Source: Legionella_A sp963772805 (GTDB taxonomy: Bacteria; Pseudomonadota; Gammaproteobacteria; Legionellales; Legionellaceae). From it: a DNA stretch of 64,000 bases. Under the pieces are notes generated by a model, which was not told the DNA's origin, ran no database searches, and saw only the letters and a list, made by a program, of their open reading frames with translations. The translations under genes and the position numbers were made by a program. Positions 26,246 through 34,465 of the stretch are shown here, piece by piece (position 1 is the stretch's first letter; every line of letters starts with the position of its first letter). The DNA is taken from the NCBI GenBank assembly GCA_963772805.1, contig CAVYYU010000002.1, positions 1 to 64,000 of the forward strand. The letters are read 5' to 3'.

Positions 26246-28258
26246 TCAGGGTTGGAGATAACTGTTAATTTCTAGCATGATCTTCAGATTGACACTTGGT
26301 TTATCAACGACTTTCGCTTCATGGGACATGTGTTTAAAAATACCCAGCGTTGTCGGTAACAAATCGCGTAATTTAGCATTTTTTCGCAACAAATGACTGA
26401 CTCCCGGATGTTGGTATTCGGCTTTTTTTTCTAACGCACAGACTTGCCTGTATATAGCATCACGTTCTTTTGCTGAACGTGACATGATCCGTATGGTGCC
26501 ATAAGGATTCAGATCGCTGCCTGCTTGCTCATTTTTTAAACCACTACTCACCAAAATGATGGTGCTGATATTTGGTTTCGCAAAGAGTTCCTCGCAGGCC
26601 ACCGCCATTTTTTTGGTGGATGCGCTAGTGGTATCAAGAACACAGATTGGGAAGGTATCTGGAATTTGCTCCGCCACTGCAGGTGTCGCTTTATGACGGG
26701 TATTGCAATGATTCAAGTCATATAAATGCATTTCAACGTTCGACGTTGCCGCCAGCTCATCAAGCGATTTTAACTCAATCGGAATCGCATGTTTAGTCAA
26801 CGCATCTTTGGTTTCATAATACATATAGTTTGTTGCAACCTGTAGGTTGCGAAAATTAAGCGTTGACTGCTCCTGCCAATAAAGTTTTACTGCCGCAAAT
26901 GTCAGTTGTATGGCGCGCATTCCGGTTGCCGTGGTGATTTTTTTTACATGAAGCCCAACGGGCTTCTGCGCAATATATACTTCATCCTCAATATCCGAAT
27001 CGGAACCATAACCATCCGCGCTTTTCATCATCACAGGGTTAAAAAATACGTTTCTGCTCGCCGTCTCCAAATACTCATGCAGTCCTTGCAGTGTTTTCTG
27101 CGCTGGGTTCTGGTGAGTATCCAGATCATATATTGCATAAAGACGCGTTAGGACAAGGGTAAACTCAGGGTCATTGACGTCCAGAGCCGGACGACGCCAT
27201 TGATAGGAGGGCAGACTCTCTGCCGGTGGTTGTATCGATAACACCTTTTTTTTACCCACCGAATTAACACCAACATTACTCAAAATTGTTAACCAGGGTG
27301 GGACAATAACCGACATTAATGTGTCCGCATCATCTGGGACACTTTCATGTTTGCGTAAACCATCGGTTAGCGTATTGATGATCCATTCGGCCGTGATTTG
27401 ACGCCGCATAACTTGTGCGATCAATGAACGACCTTTGGCATCAAATTTCGCCCACAAGTTCTTCCACAGCGTACTTTGGACAACAAGTTTCCTGGCATTT
27501 TTCAACTTTCTCGCCTCATTGTATGCGAGGAGATTGTCATGCAACGTTGGTATCGATGGCTTGTGGTCAAAAACTTTACGATGTTCACCGCAAAAAAGTG
27601 CATGTGTTTTTTCTAATGCACTCACCAGAATATCGGCATAAACTTTGGGAATAAACCCTACATTAATGCGCAGACTGGGGGCAGTTTCACAAACGGAAGG
27701 TCTTAAATGCCCAAACCCGGAACGCCTTACCAGTTCGCAATTCAAACCTTTTTCTTCGCTTAAATAATTGGCAATGGCGATAAAATGCAAAATAATGGTA
27801 TTAATCCAGTCCACCGGCTTTGCTTCAGTTGGCATGGGAAATTTCACCAACACGCAGGTGTAATCATTGTCGGCATTCACAGACAAGCCCAGCGCCTTCT
27901 GCGTCATTTTTTTTACGATGTAATTGGCCATCTGGCGTTGATAAGCAAGGAGTTCATCATAAGAATTGTTGGGGTAAATGACGGCTTGTCCCCGCTTGCT
28001 GGGCTTAACGGCTTGCTTGTATCCTGAAAAATGAAACGGTGAGTAATAAGTTCCCGTTTTGCTTGCTTCAGTAATTTTTTTTTCTGGTTGATCTGGGTGA
28101 AATGAATTAGCTTTGGCTTGGGCTCCCGGAGGACGCTTAAACTGGCTGCGGTGATAGGTAGTCCAGTACCGACTGTCCTGCATGGACTGTGGGTTCAGAT
28201 TCGGGTAACGCTGATAAAATTCGCAGCGTGGATTTTTGATCTCGTTTTTATCAGGCAT
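26246..28258 (-). CDS. 670-aa protein of unknown function, effector candidate
   Basis: This is a large soluble protein without signal peptide or membrane helix. The N-terminal 110 residues are polar and rich in Tyr, Gln and Pro (RYPNLNPQ, RSQFKRPPGAQAKANSF), probably disordered. The middle is alpha-helical. Toward the C-terminus an alpha/beta stretch stands out: TFPICVLDTTSASTKKMAV, then ISTIILVSSGLKNEQAGSDL and NPYGTIRIMSR. These look like strand-loop-strand elements of an enzyme fold, but I cannot name the family. The start is uncertain: ATG 28258 is chosen because the upstream Mets lack ribosome-binding sites too and their residues look non-conserved. A type IV effector is plausible from size and context. 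Confidence 0.6.
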   Translation of the reverse strand: MPDKNEIKNPRCEFYQRYPNLNPQSMQDSRYWTTYHRSQFKRPPGAQAKANSFHPDQPEKKITEASKTGTYYSPFHFSGYKQAVKPSKRGQAVIYPNNSYDELLAYQRQMANYIVKKMTQKALGLSVNADNDYTCVLVKFPMPTEAKPVDWINTIILHFIAIANYLSEEKGLNCELVRRSGFGHLRPSVCETAPSLRINVGFIPKVYADILVSALEKTHALFCGEHRKVFDHKPSIPTLHDNLLAYNEARKLKNARKLVVQSTLWKNLWAKFDAKGRSLIAQVMRRQITAEWIINTLTDGLRKHESVPDDADTLMSVIVPPWLTILSNVGVNSVGKKKVLSIQPPAESLPSYQWRRPALDVNDPEFTLVLTRLYAIYDLDTHQNPAQKTLQGLHEYLETASRNVFFNPVMMKSADGYGSDSDIEDEVYIAQKPVGLHVKKITTATGMRAIQLTFAAVKLYWQEQSTLNFRNLQVATNYMYYETKDALTKHAIPIELKSLDELAATSNVEMHLYDLNHCNTRHKATPAVAEQIPDTFPICVLDTTSASTKKMAVACEELFAKPNISTIILVSSGLKNEQAGSDLNPYGTIRIMSRSAKERDAIYRQVCALEKKAEYQHPGVSHLLRKNAKLRDLLPTTLGIFKHMSHEAKVVDKPSVNLKIMLEINSYLQP

Positions 28259-28457
28259 CGTAGTTATTCGCAATAGCATAAATACAGGGTCTATTGAACC
28301 CACTTGTTTCCGCCATCCTTGCGCGAGCAAACTAAGAATGTATTATATCATATAGCTTGACTGTTGAGCCGGATAAACGCTTGATTAAAAAAACAGGCAA
28401 CCCAGAGGCCACCTGTTTATAATACCGTTGGCACCGCTGTCAGTGCGCTCGTTGTCT

Positions 28458-29162
28458 TTAAGCCCGATCTGTTTCGAAACTAAAGGCATCGGAAAATAAA
28501 TTTTCCGGTTTTGCGCCATGGGCGACCAGCACATCTCGCGTGTTATAAACCATGTCAAATGGCCCACTGATGACGATTTGCCAGTCATTCAAGTCATGTT
28601 GATGTAGGGAGATGGCTCGCGATGCCAATGTTTCCTTATTGGCATCTGACAGCAAGGAGGCATAATGGAAATGTGGCACATGCGCCTGCCAACGCGTAAC
28701 CACGTCATCCATATAAAGATCACTTTGCGAACGCGCACCCCATAATAATTCGAAAGAACGCATTTCACCGGTAGCCAGCAGTTGCTCTATCATCGCTTTG
28801 ATAGGAGCGAACCCGGTACCGCCGGCAATAAATAAAATGGGTTGTTGCAGGTTAAGACGGCTTAAATGACACTCGCCCAAGGGTAGTTGAATCGTTACCG
28901 CGCCCTCACGCTTGATATGCGCCAATAAAGCCTGGTTATAAGGATTGTCATGGCTGTGGCGAATATGTAACTCATAAGTATGTGAGCCCAATGGCGCATT
29001 AGCGATTGAATAACTGTGCGCCTCATCGCCAAGAAGTATTTGTAAATATTGACCGGCCTCATAATCGATATACTCTTCTGGCGCCAAGATAAGCTGTAAA
29101 ATACTGTCCGTCAAAGGCGAGATATGGGCGACGTGCGCCAGAATTTGTTTATTGCTCATCAA
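28458..29162 (-). CDS. fre: NAD(P)H-flavin reductase (Fre-like)
   Basis: The 234-aa oxidoreductase reduces free FMN/FAD with NAD(P)H. The N-terminal flavin-binding barrel has AGQYLQILLGDEAHSYSIAN (R/Y-S motif). The NAD-binding half has ILFIAGGTGFAPIKAMIEQL and LLWGARSQSDLY, and the C-terminus QIVISGPFDMVYNTRDVL has the family GP-x-x-M. It overlaps the end of ubiD by 4 nt. The ubiD-fre pairing is the classic gammaproteobacterial arrangement: reduced flavin may support prenyl-FMN formation for UbiD, although UbiX is the direct supplier of that cofactor. The gene is intact. Confidence 0.92.
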   Translation of the reverse strand: MMSNKQILAHVAHISPLTDSILQLILAPEEYIDYEAGQYLQILLGDEAHSYSIANAPLGSHTYELHIRHSHDNPYNQALLAHIKREGAVTIQLPLGECHLSRLNLQQPILFIAGGTGFAPIKAMIEQLLATGEMRSFELLWGARSQSDLYMDDVVTRWQAHVPHFHYASLLSDANKETLASRAISLHQHDLNDWQIVISGPFDMVYNTRDVLVAHGAKPENLFSDAFSFETDRA

Positions 29163-30625
29163 TCAAGCCCCAAATGAGGCCAATATTCATTTACGCGCTG
29201 CAGTACTTCTGGGTCCATGGTAATTGCCTTTCCCCATTCACGTTGTGTCTCGCCAGCCCACTTGCTGGTTGCATCCATCCCCATTTTCGAACCCAAGCCG
29301 GAAACGGGTGATGCAAAATCGAGGTAATCAATCGGCGTATTGTCGATCATGACCGTGTCACGCAGTGGATCCATGCGTGTAGTCATGGCCCAGATGACAT
29401 CTTGCCAGTTGCGCGCATCGATATCATCATCACAAACAATGACAAATTTTGTATACATAAATTGACGTAAAAAAGACCAGACCGCCATCATTATCCGTTT
29501 AGCATGCCCCGGGTATTGTTTTTTGATAGTCACCACCGCCAAACGATAAGAGCATCCTTCCGGCGGCAAATAAAAATCAACGATTTCAGGAAATTGCTTT
29601 TGTAATAATGGAATAAAAACTTCGTTTAAAGCCAGGCCAAGAATAGCTGGCTCATCCGGTGGTCGTCCGGTATAGGTACTATGATAAATAGGTTGTTCGC
29701 GATGGGTAATGCGCTCCACCGTCAAGACTGGAAACGATTGCACTTCGTTATAATAACCGGTGTGATCGCCAAAAGGACCCTCTGGCGCCTCCACCCCCGG
29801 CTGCAAATAACCCTCTAAAATAATTTCCGCATGAGCGGATACATGCAAATCACTGCCAATACAGCGCACAAGTTGTGTACGCTGACCACGCAGCAAACCT
29901 GCAAACGCATATTCTGATAAGCTATCTGGAACAGGAGTCACCGCAGCCAGCAAGGTCGCCGGATCAGCGCCCAGGGTCACGGCCACCGGGAAACGCTCGC
30001 CCGGATGCTCTTGTTGCCAGGCTTGATAATCAAGCGCACCGCCACGGTGCGATAACCAGCGCATAATAAGGTGGTTTTTATCCAAGACCTGTTGCCGGTA
30101 AATACCGAGATTTTCACGGGTCTGGTGCGGGCCCTTGGTGGTAACGAGTCCCCAAGTAATTAAGGGGGCGACGTCACCGGGCCAGCATGTTTGAATCGGT
30201 AACGTGCTTAAATCAACCTCATCGTTTTCCCAAACATGCGTTTGACAATCAGCATTACTGACATATTTCGGCGCCATATTGAGCGCTTGCTTGAGTAAAG
30301 GCAATTTACTGAAAGCATCTTTAAAGCCTTTGGGCGGCTCCGGTTCTTTTAACGCCGCCAGCAATTTACCCACTTCACGCAACGCGCCAATACTTTCCTC
30401 ACCCATACCCAAAGCGACACGCTCCACGGTACCAAATAAATTGGTAAGCACTGGCATATGATGATGGGTAGGTTTAGTGAACAATAAGGCAGGACCTTCA
30501 GCGCGCAGAACTCGGTCGCTTATAGCGGTCATCTCTAGATAGGGTGATACCTCGTGGTCAATCCGTTTTAGCAAGCCACGCGTTTCCAACTGGGCGATAA
30601 AATCGCGAAGATCGCTATATTTCAT
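29159..30625 (-). CDS. ubiD: 3-octaprenyl-4-hydroxybenzoate carboxy-lyase UbiD
   Basis: The 488-aa enzyme decarboxylates the polyprenyl-4-hydroxybenzoate intermediate of ubiquinone synthesis using prenylated FMN made by UbiX. The start at ATG 30625 (MKYSDLRDFIAQLE) fits the family and has AAGG upstream; the longer frame is not conserved. Signature parts are MRWLSHRGGALDYQ, GLLRGQRTQLVRC, EAPEGPFGDHTGYYN (with E of the E-R-E network), HSTYTGRPPDEPA and the C-terminal IDYLDFASPVSGLGSKMG. It is coupled to fre by a 4-nt overlap. Together with coq7 in this window it indicates aerobic ubiquinone biosynthesis. Confidence 0.95.
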   Translation of the reverse strand: MKYSDLRDFIAQLETRGLLKRIDHEVSPYLEMTAISDRVLRAEGPALLFTKPTHHHMPVLTNLFGTVERVALGMGEESIGALREVGKLLAALKEPEPPKGFKDAFSKLPLLKQALNMAPKYVSNADCQTHVWENDEVDLSTLPIQTCWPGDVAPLITWGLVTTKGPHQTRENLGIYRQQVLDKNHLIMRWLSHRGGALDYQAWQQEHPGERFPVAVTLGADPATLLAAVTPVPDSLSEYAFAGLLRGQRTQLVRCIGSDLHVSAHAEIILEGYLQPGVEAPEGPFGDHTGYYNEVQSFPVLTVERITHREQPIYHSTYTGRPPDEPAILGLALNEVFIPLLQKQFPEIVDFYLPPEGCSYRLAVVTIKKQYPGHAKRIMMAVWSFLRQFMYTKFVIVCDDDIDARNWQDVIWAMTTRMDPLRDTVMIDNTPIDYLDFASPVSGLGSKMGMDATSKWAGETQREWGKAITMDPEVLQRVNEYWPHLGLD

Positions 30626-30658
30626 GCGTACCTTGATCTCGTCGTAATAAATTCTAGT

Positions 30659-30683
30659 CTTGATGCAGCGCAGCGTAATCAAG
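30659..30683. repeat. 25-bp dispersed palindromic repeat, copy 3
   Basis: CTTGAT-N13-ATCAAG, reading on the minus strand CTTGATTACGCTGCGCTGC then ATCAAG. It is the same repeat as at 14608-14632, with 13-bp middles that differ at a few positions. It lies just upstream of ubiD. Confidence 0.6.
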
Positions 30684-30706
30684 GTTTAAAAACGCCCCAT
30701 TAGCAA

Positions 30707-30744
30707 TGTCTGTATCGGTTGTATATTCACAACCGATACAGACA
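30707..30744. terminator. Perfect 16-bp dyad between rho and ubiD
   Basis: TGTCTGTATCGGTTGT, a 6-base loop, and its exact reverse complement form a strong hairpin ~40 bp after the rho stop. No T-run follows immediately on either strand, so it may be a processing or attenuating hairpin, or a protein-binding dyad, instead of an intrinsic terminator. Confidence 0.6.
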
Positions 30745-30784
30745 TGATTACGCATGCTGAATTTTAAAATAATGACCGAACCAC

Positions 30785-32047
30785 TTATTCCTGACGCTTC
30801 ATCGCATCAAAAAACTCGGCGTTGGTCTTGTGATTTTTCATGCGCTCAAGCAAGAACTCGATAGCATCACACTCGTCCATAGATTGCAGAATTTTGCGCA
30901 AGATCCAGGTACGGTGCAACTCTTCCGGACTCAGTAGCAAGTCTTCACGACGAGTACCAGAACGGTTGATATTGATCGCAGGGAATACACGACGCTCGGA
31001 GATATGGCGACTCAAGTGAATTTCCATGTTACCGGTTCCCTTGAACTCTTCGTAAATCACTTCATCCATTTTAGAACCAGTATCGACCAGTGCGGTTGCA
31101 ATAATCGTCAAGCTGCCGCCCTCTTCGATATTACGCGCAGCACCATATAAACGCTTGGGTCGTTGCAAAGCATTGGCATCAACACCCCCGGTCAACACTT
31201 TTCCTGAAGAAGGGATAACGGTGTTGTAAGCACGTGCTAAACGAGTGATGGAATCAAGCAAAATAACTACATCACGTTTATGCTCAACCAAGCGCTTGGC
31301 TTTTTCAATGACCATCTCGGCGACTTGCACATGACGGTTTGCTGGTTCGTCAAAGGTACTGGCAACCACTTCCCCTTTTACGGAGCGTTGCATTTCAGTC
31401 ACTTCTTCCGGACGCTCATCAATCAATAAGACAATGAGGTAACAATCGGGATGATTTTTTTCAATCGAATGAGCAATATTTTGCAGCATCAGCGTCTTAC
31501 CCGCTTTAGGGGGAGAGACAATCAACCCACGCTGGCCACGACCGAATGGTGCGCACAGATCGACCACACGTGCAGTTAAATCTTCTGTACTGCCATTGCC
31601 CTGCTCCATCACTAACCGCTTGGCTGCAAACAAAGGAGTTAAATTTTCAAATAAAATTTTGCGTTTGGCGCTATCAGGGGCATCAAAATTAATTTGATCT
31701 ACTTTTAATAGCGCAAAATAGCGCTCACTGTCTTTAGGAGGTCGAATTTTACCGGAAACGGTATCGCCTGTTCGCAGACCAAAGCGTCTAATTTGGCTTG
31801 GTGATACGTAAATATCATCAGGCCCTGCGAGGTAAGACCCTTCTGAAGAGCGTAAAAAGCCAAAGCCGTCAGTCAAGACCTCAACAACACCATCACCGTG
31901 AATATCCTCACCTTTTAATGCATGGGCTTTGAGGATGGCAAAAATAATATCTTGTTTGCGCATACGGGAGATGTTTTCTACGCCCATGTCCTGAGCGATA
32001 TTGACGAGATCAGCAATAGGTAACTGCTTAAGTTCACTAAAATTCAT
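30785..32047 (-). CDS. rho: Transcription termination factor Rho
   Basis: The 420-aa protein is the usual Rho length. ATG 32047 (MNFSELKQLPIADLV) matches the family start and has GAGAA upstream. The N-terminal RNA-binding CSD has GFGFLRSSEGSYLAGPDDIYVS (outline) with the primary site. The ATPase core has Walker A PPKAGKTLM, Walker B VVILLDSITRLARAYN, the Q loop TGGVDANALQRPKR and the R loop. The C-terminal ILRKILQSMDECDAIEFLLERM is canonical. It is a hexameric helicase that ends untranslated transcripts, and an essential or near-essential core gene. Monocistronic, as usual. Confidence 0.97.
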   Translation of the reverse strand: MNFSELKQLPIADLVNIAQDMGVENISRMRKQDIIFAILKAHALKGEDIHGDGVVEVLTDGFGFLRSSEGSYLAGPDDIYVSPSQIRRFGLRTGDTVSGKIRPPKDSERYFALLKVDQINFDAPDSAKRKILFENLTPLFAAKRLVMEQGNGSTEDLTARVVDLCAPFGRGQRGLIVSPPKAGKTLMLQNIAHSIEKNHPDCYLIVLLIDERPEEVTEMQRSVKGEVVASTFDEPANRHVQVAEMVIEKAKRLVEHKRDVVILLDSITRLARAYNTVIPSSGKVLTGGVDANALQRPKRLYGAARNIEEGGSLTIIATALVDTGSKMDEVIYEEFKGTGNMEIHLSRHISERRVFPAININRSGTRREDLLLSPEELHRTWILRKILQSMDECDAIEFLLERMKNHKTNAEFFDAMKRQE

Positions 32048-32203
32048 ACTTCTCACTTGATGTGTTGGTTAAATGAAATGATTATCCAAGGTAGTTGTCA
32101 CAGGAAGGTCAGCTTTGCTAGCTGCTATCTAATGGTATTTCCTTAAACGCTGTTAGTTTTAAGAAAAATATACTTAGAGCAAACAGCATAGCAGAGGTTT
32201 TTA

Positions 32204-32326
32204 ATGAAAACAACATCTGTCGTTTTAGCGACGATCACCTTGTTGGCAATTACCTCATCGCCATCTCCCAATCCTTCCGGCGGTTCAAGCTTGCGTTTGG
32301 TTGATGATAAAATCATCATATTTTAA
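32204..32326 (+). CDS. Possible 40-aa secreted peptide
   Basis: Between rho and the HAD-like gene, ATG 32204 follows GAGG at a good distance and opens a 40-codon frame. It has a signal-peptide-like start (MKTTSVVLATITLLAITSS), then PSPNPSGGSS and a short LRLVDDKIIIF tail. No homologue is recognised. The ribosome-binding site and hydrophobic leader support translation, but a frame of this length could arise by chance. Confidence 0.35.
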   Translation: MKTTSVVLATITLLAITSSPSPNPSGGSSLRLVDDKIIIF

Positions 32327-32527
32327 ATTAATCAATAGATTGGACTATTTTTTATGTTAAAAATCATCGCCACAAAATGTCTGGCTTTATACTTTATGGA
32401 AAGGATGTGTAGTCTAGCAGATGAATATTAAGGCATCCTTAATATGCAGTGGCTTAATCCCTTCATTTCCGGGTACACTGAAAAGGCTCCTGTCACGTTA
32501 ATCACCAGAGAATTAGAGGTCTATACC

Positions 32528-33571
32528 ATGCCTGTTCGAATTTTTGATTTTGATCTAACCATTACCAAGCAACATACATTTCAACGACCCTCTCATTATA
32601 AACCGAGTAACAATATAAAATCGGGGATTCAACATATTTTTTTGCACACAGGTCATCATATCGCCGCCGTTGCCACCTTTCATGACAAGCCCAACTATGT
32701 CAAAGCTTATATTGAGCATATTCTAGGCAAAACGCTCACGCTACAAAAATCGACCGATTTTGAACACGACAAACTCTCCGTCTACCACGTCTCCGGCGAA
32801 GAAATCCCATTGCTCATTTCAACCATTCATAGCGCGCGGTTTATTTTTCATCGCGGTGAGTTAGAAAAGACAGGAAAAAACACTCAAATCAACCGAATTT
32901 TATCTTCCCTCGCCCAAGATCAATGCATTGATATTAGGAAAACCGAAGTTCATTTTTATGATGATGATAAAAAAAATATCACACATAGCCAGACTTTGGA
33001 TGATGTCGGCCGCCTGCGAACCTTTTTGGTCAGTGCAAAGTCGGTCAACTCTTTTTCGCTTTGGCAAGGCACTGCTAAAGACGGAAACTACGTCAAGGAA
33101 TTACAACGTGCAATCGATGCGCTCCACCTATCAATCGCCAGCATGTTGAGGTATGGGGAGCATTTAATTACTATCGGTGAAACGGAGAAGGGCGCGGAAG
33201 TTAAAGCCCTGGCAGCAGTACTGAACAGTGACATTGATCATTTCTTCAATGCATTTGATCCTGGAATGGCCGATTCTGGAGAGCTTTTTAGCCACTTTAT
33301 CGCATCCTTCAAAGCCACGTCACACAGCAAAGATGAGCTGATGAACGCTCACCGCGAAAGCTGGAAAGCGATTATCGCTAATATTTGTATCGCCGTAACT
33401 ATGATTGGCTTGTTATTTCAAGGGGTCAAGGCACTTACAGGCCTCGTTCAGAACCATGATACACAGAAACCGGGCTGGATAAACAGTTGCTTTTTCTTTG
33501 GTAAAACAGCCTCGCAAGATCATATTGAAGCGATTGATGCCTCATTGGAGCAAATTACCCATATACGTTAA
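32528..33571 (+). CDS. HAD-superfamily-like protein, effector candidate
   Basis: The 347-aa protein starts at ATG 32528 (GAGG 8 nt upstream). The N-terminus has HAD motif I, IFDFDLTIT (D7, D9, T11), then a motif II-like Thr in AAVATFHD (~T50), a GKNTQ Lys region (~118) and motif III-IV-like FYDDDKKNI (D145-D147). This suggests a phosphatase or phosphotransferase using an aspartyl intermediate. The C-terminal half is helical and carries one hydrophobic segment (ANICIAVTMIGLLFQGVKAL, ~280-300), so it may associate with membranes. There is no signal peptide. The tail has acidic residues (HIEAIDASLEQ) as in E-block type IV signals. Effector status is inference. Confidence 0.65.
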   Translation: MPVRIFDFDLTITKQHTFQRPSHYKPSNNIKSGIQHIFLHTGHHIAAVATFHDKPNYVKAYIEHILGKTLTLQKSTDFEHDKLSVYHVSGEEIPLLISTIHSARFIFHRGELEKTGKNTQINRILSSLAQDQCIDIRKTEVHFYDDDKKNITHSQTLDDVGRLRTFLVSAKSVNSFSLWQGTAKDGNYVKELQRAIDALHLSIASMLRYGEHLITIGETEKGAEVKALAAVLNSDIDHFFNAFDPGMADSGELFSHFIASFKATSHSKDELMNAHRESWKAIIANICIAVTMIGLLFQGVKALTGLVQNHDTQKPGWINSCFFFGKTASQDHIEAIDASLEQITHIR

Positions 33572-33650
33572 CACGTGAACACGCCGGATTTCGACTTCAT
33601 CTAATCTGGACTACACTAACTATATGTATACGATCAACTGCAGATAAAAA

Positions 33651-34307
33651 ATGCCAATTGAACGTAGTAATTTAAAACGAATTTTAGATCTAGTCTCTCT
33701 GTTAACAGCGTTGATAGCCTGGCTCTATCTGTTCATCGCGCTACTCCCCCTAAAACCAGGAATTCACGTCTTCTGGTTAATCTCCTCTCTCTATTTTTTA
33801 GCAGCAATTTTGGTTGATTTTTTTTCAGGCTTGATACATTTCCTTGGAGACAACCTCCTTGTTGAAAACAAGTTCGTCAATAACTGGTTTATCCAGCCAT
33901 TTATTAACCACCACATGGCCCCTCGCGAGATGACCCAGCATGATGTCTTCAAGACCAACGGCTCCAATGCTTTGGTCGCATGCTTGGTTCTATTGCCAAC
34001 CATGGCCTTTTTCCCCATAAGTACTGGCCTCGTCAACATCGGCGCTCATGTTTTTATCCTGTTTTTTTCAGGATTTGCATTGTTAACCAATCAGATACAT
34101 AAATGGGCGCATACCAGCAAGCCCCCTAAAATAATTAAGTTTTTACAGCGCTACAGATTGATATTAAATCCTTATAATCATGCTCTCCACCATATGAAAC
34201 ATGATAGAAACTACTGTATTACAATGGGCTGGCTAAATACGCTGTTTTATAAAACACAACTTTATGAGCGTATTACTCGTTTAAGGAGAGTCTCTTCAGA
34301 GAGTTAA
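33651..34307 (+). CDS. TMEM189/CarF-like lipid desaturase domain protein
   Basis: The 218-aa membrane protein has the His-rich pattern of the Kua/TMEM189 family (plasmanylethanolamine desaturase of animals, CarF of myxobacteria). The pattern is a GLIHFLGD segment, FINHHMAPREMTQHDV, NQIHKWAH and LNPYNHALHHMKHDRNYCITMGW. These His clusters are expected to bind a di-iron centre on the cytoplasmic face. About four transmembrane helices are visible. Family members introduce the vinyl-ether bond of plasmalogens; whether this bacterium has ether lipids or acts on host lipids is unknown. It follows the HAD-like gene by 79 bp. The gene is intact and family membership is likely, but the reaction is inferred. 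Confidence 0.82.
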   Translation: MPIERSNLKRILDLVSLLTALIAWLYLFIALLPLKPGIHVFWLISSLYFLAAILVDFFSGLIHFLGDNLLVENKFVNNWFIQPFINHHMAPREMTQHDVFKTNGSNALVACLVLLPTMAFFPISTGLVNIGAHVFILFFSGFALLTNQIHKWAHTSKPPKIIKFLQRYRLILNPYNHALHHMKHDRNYCITMGWLNTLFYKTQLYERITRLRRVSSES

Positions 34308-34402
34308 CAACAGGCAAGGACTTACTCCCTACCCACACAACCGCACCAACCTTAGCTAATCCCCAAAAATAGTGATAAACTCGCGCAGCAATCTGCACTG
34401 AA

Positions 34403-34431
34403 TGTACAATATTAGATCAGTCGTGTATAAT
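34403..34431 (+). promoter_or_regulatory. Putative sigma70 promoter of the ABC-F gene
   Basis: TGTACA (34403-34408), a 17-bp spacer and a perfect TATAAT (34426-34431) lie 34 bp before the ABC-F start, itself preceded by GAGG. Confidence 0.7.
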
Positions 34432-34465
34432 ACGGTCAATGATACCCCCAATTTGAGGCGAATAG

